Shown: piece by piece, positions 33,677 through 37,465 of the stretch | How the letters are laid out: each line of letters begins with the position of its first letter | Position numbering within the stretch: position 1 is the stretch's first letter | Source of the DNA: CAJPPJ01 sp963536495 | Lineage (GTDB): Bacteria; Bacillota_I; Bacilli_A; RF39; UBA660 | DNA: 37,465 bases | Assembly (NCBI GenBank): GCA_963536495.1 | Contig: CAUTAF010000012.1 | Span: 1 to 37,465, forward strand | Reading direction: 5' to 3' | The notes under the pieces: generated by a model | What the model saw: only the letters and a program-made list of their open reading frames with translations | What the model was told of the DNA's origin: nothing | Database searches by the model: none | Translations under genes and position numbers: made by a program

Positions 33677-34124
33677 TTTTATTAATATATTCTTCTATTT
33701 TTTCTACTGCTTCTTTAAAAGAATAAACTAATACTCCATTTTCTAATATTCCACCTAGTACATAGTGATTAAATCCATATGCAGGTATATCATATTTATT
33801 TGCTGTTTTAAGTCTTATATCTGATAGTATTGCAATTATATATTTATTATTACTTATTGCTATTCCAAGTTCTGTCATAACTCCAGGATCGTTATTTGTA
33901 ATATCCGCTAAAAAAATATCTACTTCTTTTACTGCTTTTGTATCTTTTAAAAATATAAAATTTGGAGTTGGTAAAGTATCTTTATTATCATTAAATGGTT
34001 TTTCTATTGGATTAAATACATCTAACTTATCTTTAAATTTATCTTTTAATAATTTACCTTCTAATTTTCTTTGTGCTACTTCTGCTTCATTAAAAAGTGA
34101 ACCTGCTATATATATTTTTTTCAT
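33663..34124 (-). CDS. Nucleoside 2-deoxyribosyltransferase
   Basis: A 153-aa NDT-family enzyme that moves a deoxyribose between bases (nucleotide salvage). KKIYIAGSLFNEAE opens the fold, and VDIFLADITNNDPGVMTELG carries the catalytic Glu region near residue 91. The length matches single-domain NDT enzymes. An AGGAGG site 11 nt before the ATG and a -10 above it mark it as first gene of a unit with the GDPD and MazG-like genes. The deoxyribosyltransferase and MazG-like genes together suggest nucleotide-pool upkeep. Confidence 0.86.
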   Translation of the reverse strand: MKKIYIAGSLFNEAEVAQRKLEGKLLKDKFKDKLDVFNPIEKPFNDNKDTLPTPNFIFLKDTKAVKEVDIFLADITNNDPGVMTELGIAISNNKYIIAILSDIRLKTANKYDIPAYGFNHYVLGGILENGVLVYSFKEAVEKIEEYINKNENE

Positions 34125-34148
34125 CTAATTTATATCCTCCTATAAAAA

Positions 34149-34177
34149 ATTATAATATTTTTTTTATAATAAAAGAA
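34149..34177 (-). promoter_or_regulatory. Putative promoter of the deoxyribosyltransferase unit
   Basis: TATAAT (34149-34154) with a poor -35 (TTCTTT, 34172-34177) at 17 bp. The -35 would lie in the preceding terminator stem. Called from the -10 and position only. Confidence 0.35.
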
Positions 34178-34197
34178 GTGTTAAATTACACTTCTTT
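34172..34197 (-). terminator. Terminator of the CYTH gene / uvrC operon
   Basis: A 10-bp stem (34172-34181 with 34188-34197) with a 6-nt loop. The TAA stop of the CYTH frame (34198-34196) overlaps it. The T-tract is moderate (TTTTATTAT). Confidence 0.72.
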
Positions 34198-34680
34198 AGT
34201 CTTCTTTATTTTTAATTATAATATTTTCTAACTTTTTATATACTCTATCTACTTCTTCTTTTTTACCTTCAATAGCAATAACATTCATTAATGGCTCTAT
34301 ATATTCATCTATTTCAAATTTTATATTTTCTTTTTCATAAACATATCTTTTTCTTTTTAATACTTTTTTTGTATTTAAATTTAGTATTTCTATCAATGAA
34401 AGCACAAACTCTTCATTATCTTTTGTAATAATTAAATCTTTAGATTCTCTGGATGTTTTTAAAATTTTATCATTTAAATTATCATCTTTAAAATTTAAAA
34501 TTTTTTCATATTTTTCTTCATACTCATTTTCAGTAATACGAGCCATAACAGCTCCACCATTTTTATATAAAGTTCTTGTTTGAAAGTACTCTTCTTGTTT
34601 TTATAATTATTATTTTCACAATAATCTAAAAAATCTTTTATATTTTTAACTTTAAAACTATATTCATATTCTTCATTCAT
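34196..34680 (-). pseudogene. CYTH-domain protein gene split by a -1 frameshift
   Basis: Two overlapping frames make one CYTH (class IV adenylate cyclase / thiamine triphosphatase-like) domain. The first starts at 34680 with EEYEYSFKVKN, an ExE-type CYTH N-terminus. The second resumes with EEYFQTRTLYKNGGAVMARI and continues to RKRYVYEKENIKFEIDEY and a final helix. They join only if one base is added to an A5 run (T5 on plus, 34598-34602); a -1 slip there would also restore the protein. A stop codon sits in the second frame just before the join. Reading either frame alone loses the domain. It may be a recent mutation, an assembly error in a homopolymer, or a programmed shift. The start overlaps uvrC by 8 nt. 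Confidence 0.78.
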
Positions 34681-36445
34681 TATTTTTATCCTTATGTAAA
34701 AAATTATATAAATCTTCTGCTACCTTTTCTGGTAACATCTTAGATAAATCTTCTATACTTGCTTCTTTTAATTTTTCAATAGATTTATATTTCTTGAGTA
34801 ATTCTTTCTTTCTTTTTTCACCTATTCCTTTTATAAAATCAAAACTAAGTTTATAGATTCCCTTATCTCTTAAATTTTTATGATAATTTATAGCAAAGTT
34901 ATGTACTTCATCTTGCATACTAGTTAAATATAAAAATAAACTACTAGATTTATCAAGTGGTATTTCATTTAAATTTTTATCTATTAAAGCATAAGTATTA
35001 TGATGTTTATCTTTCTTTAACCCAAGTATTTCTATATCTAAATTAAAGTTATTTATTATCTCTTTTGCTACATTAATTTGATTATCAGCACCATCTACTA
35101 TAATAAGATCACACTTATCTTCTTCTTTCATAAGCACTTTATAATATCTTCTATAAAGTACTTCCTTCATAGCAGCTAAGTCATCCTTAACATCTACTTC
35201 TAATTTATATTTTCTATATAAATTTTTATTCTTTTCAAAATAATCATATACGACCATCGCACCTACATAAAAAGTTCCAAATAAGTGAGAGTTATCAAAT
35301 AATTCAATTCTTTTAATATCTTTATTTAAAATACTATTTAACTCTTTTATAGCTTTTTGTTTCTTATCTTCTCTTTTCTTATATAAATCTAATTTATCTT
35401 CTAAATAAATCTTAGCATTTTCACTACCAAGTACTGATAACTTCTTAAGTTTATCTTTCTTAGCAACATGTACTTTAACCTTAAGATATTCTTCAAGTAT
35501 TTCTTGTATTTCTTCATATGGTACATAAATATCTTTTGGTATCATAAGATTTTTCTCATAAAACATTAAAATATATTCTTCTAAAGAATCTATTATATTA
35601 TCATTAATTACAACCATATCTTTAATAGATCCAAGTAGTTTACCTTCTCTTACTATAAAGATATTAATACCTAAATAATTAGTATTTTCTGATATAGAAA
35701 ACATATCAAAATTATAATTTTTATTTAAATCGATAAGTTGTTTTTTCAAAGTAATATCTATATCATTTAAAGTGTTTTTATACTCCATTGCTTTTTCAAA
35801 ATCTAATCTTTCACTAGCTTCATGCATTTTCTTTATAAGTTCTTCTTTTAAACCTTTTTCTTTATTATTTAAAAATGCTACTGTCTTATTAATTAAATCA
35901 TTAATTATCTCTTCATCTATTTTCTTTTCACAGTATCCCAAACATTCATTAATATGATAATAAAGACATACTTTTTTAGGCATAGTATTACATTTTCTTA
36001 AAGGATATGCTCTATTTACTATATCTAGAGTATTTCTTGCTGCTTTAACATTAGGAAAAGGTCCAAAAAGAAGAGAATTTTTACTATGTTTTTTACTTCT
36101 TGTTATTTTTAGTATCGGAGACGAACTTTTTATAAGTTCAATATATGGATAACTTTTATCATCTTTTAATAAGATATTATATTTAGGATTATATTTTTTT
36201 ATTAAATTTATTTCTAATAATAAGCTTTCAAGTTCTGTTGATGTTACTGTATATGTTAAATCATCTATTTCATTAACTAATAATGAAGTCTTAATATTTA
36301 CAGATCTTGTAAAATAAGACTTCACTCTCTTCTTTAAATTCTTGGCTTTACCAACATAAATAATTGTTTTATTTTTATCTAAATATTGATAACTACCTGG
36401 CTTTTCAGGTAAGTTATCAATTTTTTCTTTTAATATTTTATCCAT
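34673..36445 (-). CDS. uvrC: Excinuclease ABC subunit C
   Basis: A 590-aa nucleotide-excision repair nuclease that cuts both sides of a lesion. The GIY-YIG domain at the N-terminus has PGSYQYLDKNKTIIYVGKAK; a central UVR motif (ASERLDFEKAMEYKNTLND) follows near 215, then the RNase H-like half with ELFDNSHLFGT and DLIIVDGADNQI. Tandem HhH motifs end it (FIKGIGEKRKKELLKKY). It overlaps the CvpA-like gene by 8 nt and the CYTH gene by 8 nt, and ends in TGA. Confidence 0.97.
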   Translation of the reverse strand: MDKILKEKIDNLPEKPGSYQYLDKNKTIIYVGKAKNLKKRVKSYFTRSVNIKTSLLVNEIDDLTYTVTSTELESLLLEINLIKKYNPKYNILLKDDKSYPYIELIKSSSPILKITRSKKHSKNSLLFGPFPNVKAARNTLDIVNRAYPLRKCNTMPKKVCLYYHINECLGYCEKKIDEEIINDLINKTVAFLNNKEKGLKEELIKKMHEASERLDFEKAMEYKNTLNDIDITLKKQLIDLNKNYNFDMFSISENTNYLGINIFIVREGKLLGSIKDMVVINDNIIDSLEEYILMFYEKNLMIPKDIYVPYEEIQEILEEYLKVKVHVAKKDKLKKLSVLGSENAKIYLEDKLDLYKKREDKKQKAIKELNSILNKDIKRIELFDNSHLFGTFYVGAMVVYDYFEKNKNLYRKYKLEVDVKDDLAAMKEVLYRRYYKVLMKEEDKCDLIIVDGADNQINVAKEIINNFNLDIEILGLKKDKHHNTYALIDKNLNEIPLDKSSSLFLYLTSMQDEVHNFAINYHKNLRDKGIYKLSFDFIKGIGEKRKKELLKKYKSIEKLKEASIEDLSKMLPEKVAEDLYNFLHKDKNNE

Positions 36446-37085
36446 TTATATAGTTTAGAAAAGTAGAGTCTAGTTGACCAGATTTAACCATATCAATAAC
36501 TTTTTCTTTTGTAAGAATATTATACTTAATTAATATTTGTAACACTTGTTTATTAAAATCATTACTATTTATATCTAACTTAGATATTTCATTTACTATT
36601 TGATTAAGTTTTATATTAGGCATTTTTGTTAAAAGTTCAGTTCTTACAGTTGAATTTCTAAACATAGAAATATTGTTAAACATTGGAAGTGTAAATAATA
36701 GCGATAAAAGATATGCTACTATAACTCCTTTAACAAGTCCTAATACAAATCCTAATATTTTTGAAAATATTCCAAGTACTATAGTAACATTAAGTAATTT
36801 TTCAAGTATATTAGTTAAAAATACTATTAATTGGAATATTATACCTAATATTATAAATACTACTAAGAAAGCTATTATTTGATATATAAGTAAATTTAAT
36901 GGATTATTACCAACTTTAACTAAAGATATTATTAAATTAGTCGTTGGTGTAATAAGTTTATAAGATACTATAAGTAATATTATATAACCTACTGTAAGTA
37001 CTAATTCTTTAAAAAATCCTCTCTTAAGCCCTATAAGACCACATACTAATATAATAAGTAAGAAAAATATATCTACTAAATTCAT
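36438..37085 (-). CDS. CvpA family membrane protein
   Basis: A 215-aa protein with four hydrophobic segments (about 4-20, 27-45, 65-95, 100-130) and a Lys/Asn-rich C-terminal tail. The opening VDIFFLLIILVCGLIGLKRG and FFKELVLTVGYI match CvpA, a colicin V production-associated family widely found in Firmicutes beside muts2 or repair genes. Role unknown; envelope or division links have been proposed for some relatives. An AAGGAG site precedes the ATG. It is upstream of uvrC with an 8-nt overlap. Confidence 0.85.
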   Translation of the reverse strand: MNLVDIFFLLIILVCGLIGLKRGFFKELVLTVGYIILLIVSYKLITPTTNLIISLVKVGNNPLNLLIYQIIAFLVVFIILGIIFQLIVFLTNILEKLLNVTIVLGIFSKILGFVLGLVKGVIVAYLLSLLFTLPMFNNISMFRNSTVRTELLTKMPNIKLNQIVNEISKLDINSNDFNKQVLQILIKYNILTKEKVIDMVKSGQLDSTFLNYING

Positions 37086-37102
37086 AATTAACTCCTTTTT
37101 AA

Positions 37103-37111
37103 ATTATAACA
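37103..37111 (-). promoter_or_regulatory. Extended -10 promoter of the CvpA-uvrC unit
   Basis: TGTTATAAT (TATAAT at 37103-37108) lies between the phosphohexomutase stop and the CvpA-like ATG, followed by AAGGAG. The -35 is not clear. Confidence 0.6.
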
Positions 37112-37119
37112 CATAACAT

Positions 37120-37465
37120 CTATTTTAATAAATTCATAAATTTTTCTTTAATTTCTTCTAGTCTACTTTCTGTAGTAGCTTCAAATCTTAAAGTTAAATT
37201 AGGTCCAGTATTAGATGCTCTTACAAGTCCCCAAGAATCATCAAACTCTACTCTAACACCATCTATATCAAGATATTTATATCCTTTAGATATAACATAT
37301 TCTTTAACTTTTGCTACTATTTTTTCTTTTTCTTCATCTGATGTTGCTATTTTTATTTCTGGAGTTGAATAATATTTTGTAACATCTTTTAACATATCAG
37401 ATAGTTTTTCATCTGTTTTTGTAAGTATTTCTATAAGTCTTAAAGATGCATAAATACCTGAATCA
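37120..37465 (-). CDS. Phosphomannomutase/phosphoglucomutase, C-terminal part (cut by window edge)
   Basis: The frame is open to the right edge, so only the last 114 codons and stop are present. The visible C-terminal domain IV has the phosphate-binding GLVRASNTGPNLTLRFEA (Arg-Ala-Ser-Asn-Thr-Gly-Pro-Asn), the signature of alpha-D-phosphohexomutases, and upstream SGIYASLRLIEIL from domain III-IV. It probably interconverts mannose- or glucose-1- and -6-phosphate for surface sugars. The CvpA-like gene follows after 34 nt. Confidence 0.88.
   Translation of the reverse strand, partial: DSGIYASLRLIEILTKTDEKLSDMLKDVTKYYSTPEIKIATSDEEKEKIVAKVKEYVISKGYKYLDIDGVRVEFDDSWGLVRASNTGPNLTLRFEATTESRLEEIKEKFMNLLK

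Noticed and set aside
34598..34604. Canonical -1 slippery heptamer in the CYTH gene
   Set aside because: The site is T AAA AAC; the first base breaks the X XXY YYZ rule, so a simple indel is at least as likely.
8103..36440. TGA read as tryptophan (Mollicute-like code)
   Set aside because: The genes at 8103, 28415 (priA) and 34673 (uvrC) end in TGA, and Trp codons in conserved motifs are TGG, so the standard code is used.

Overview
The window is a very A+T-rich, gene-dense stretch of a bacterial chromosome. It uses the standard genetic code: priA, uvrC and one hypothetical gene end in TGA, and tryptophan codons are TGG. Most Shine-Dalgarno sites are AAGGAG-type. RNase HIII, RecD2, Obg, XseA/XseB, ParC/ParE, a CvpA-like protein and a cell-wall cluster (Mur ligase, Ddl) point to a low-GC Firmicute. 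The extreme AT bias and small compact operons suggest one of the reduced Bacilli-related lineages near the Mollicutes (RF39, RFN20 or Erysipelotrichia-like), but one that still makes peptidoglycan. That placement is inference. Almost every gene is on the minus strand; only a DUF308-like gene, a glycosyltransferase and rnhC are on the plus strand.

Layout, left to right. Positions 1-6600 hold one minus-strand operon: recD2, an AI-2E-family permease, a dNMP-kinase-like P-loop protein, alaS, then a gene cut by the window edge. 6600-9680 holds a DUF308-like membrane protein, a Xer recombinase, a hypothetical protein and an orphan AbiEi-type antitoxin. 9677-14043 is parE-parC. 14100-16800 holds two tandem paralogous hypothetical genes and a divergent family-2 glycosyltransferase. 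16823-20608 is the operon obg-nusB-xseA-xseB-sodA. 20683-25624 holds a Gre-like factor and a wall operon (alpha/beta hydrolase, membrane-anchored Mur ligase, ddl, degenerate transglutaminase-like protein). 25680-30614 holds priA, a short peptide gene, a radical SAM maturase and metG. 30645-37465 holds rnhC, a MazG-like enzyme, a membrane GDPD, a nucleoside deoxyribosyltransferase, a frameshifted CYTH gene, uvrC, a CvpA-like gene and the 3' end of a phosphohexomutase gene.

The most interesting locus is at 27238-28406. A consensus promoter (TTGACA-16-TATAAT) sits just after the priA stop codon. It drives an unannotated 29-residue ORF with a single Cys in a CDGGA motif. That ORF overlaps the start of a radical SAM protein with a C-terminal Cys pattern like the Twitch/SPASM domains of peptide maturases. 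This has the form of a minimal RiPP precursor-maturase pair, placed 13 nt ahead of metG.

Several architectural habits stand out. Intrinsic terminators are repeatedly folded over the stop codon of the gene they end. Three genes (recD2, xer, glycosyltransferase) have a -10 box exactly 6 nt before the ATG and no Shine-Dalgarno, which predicts leaderless mRNAs. Three poorly characterised or divergent genes carry an unusual GGGGG ribosome-binding site, two of them in near-matching 22-nt leaders. No stretch longer than about 165 bases lacks a gene. I found no tRNA, rRNA, CRISPR array, insertion sequence or riboswitch.
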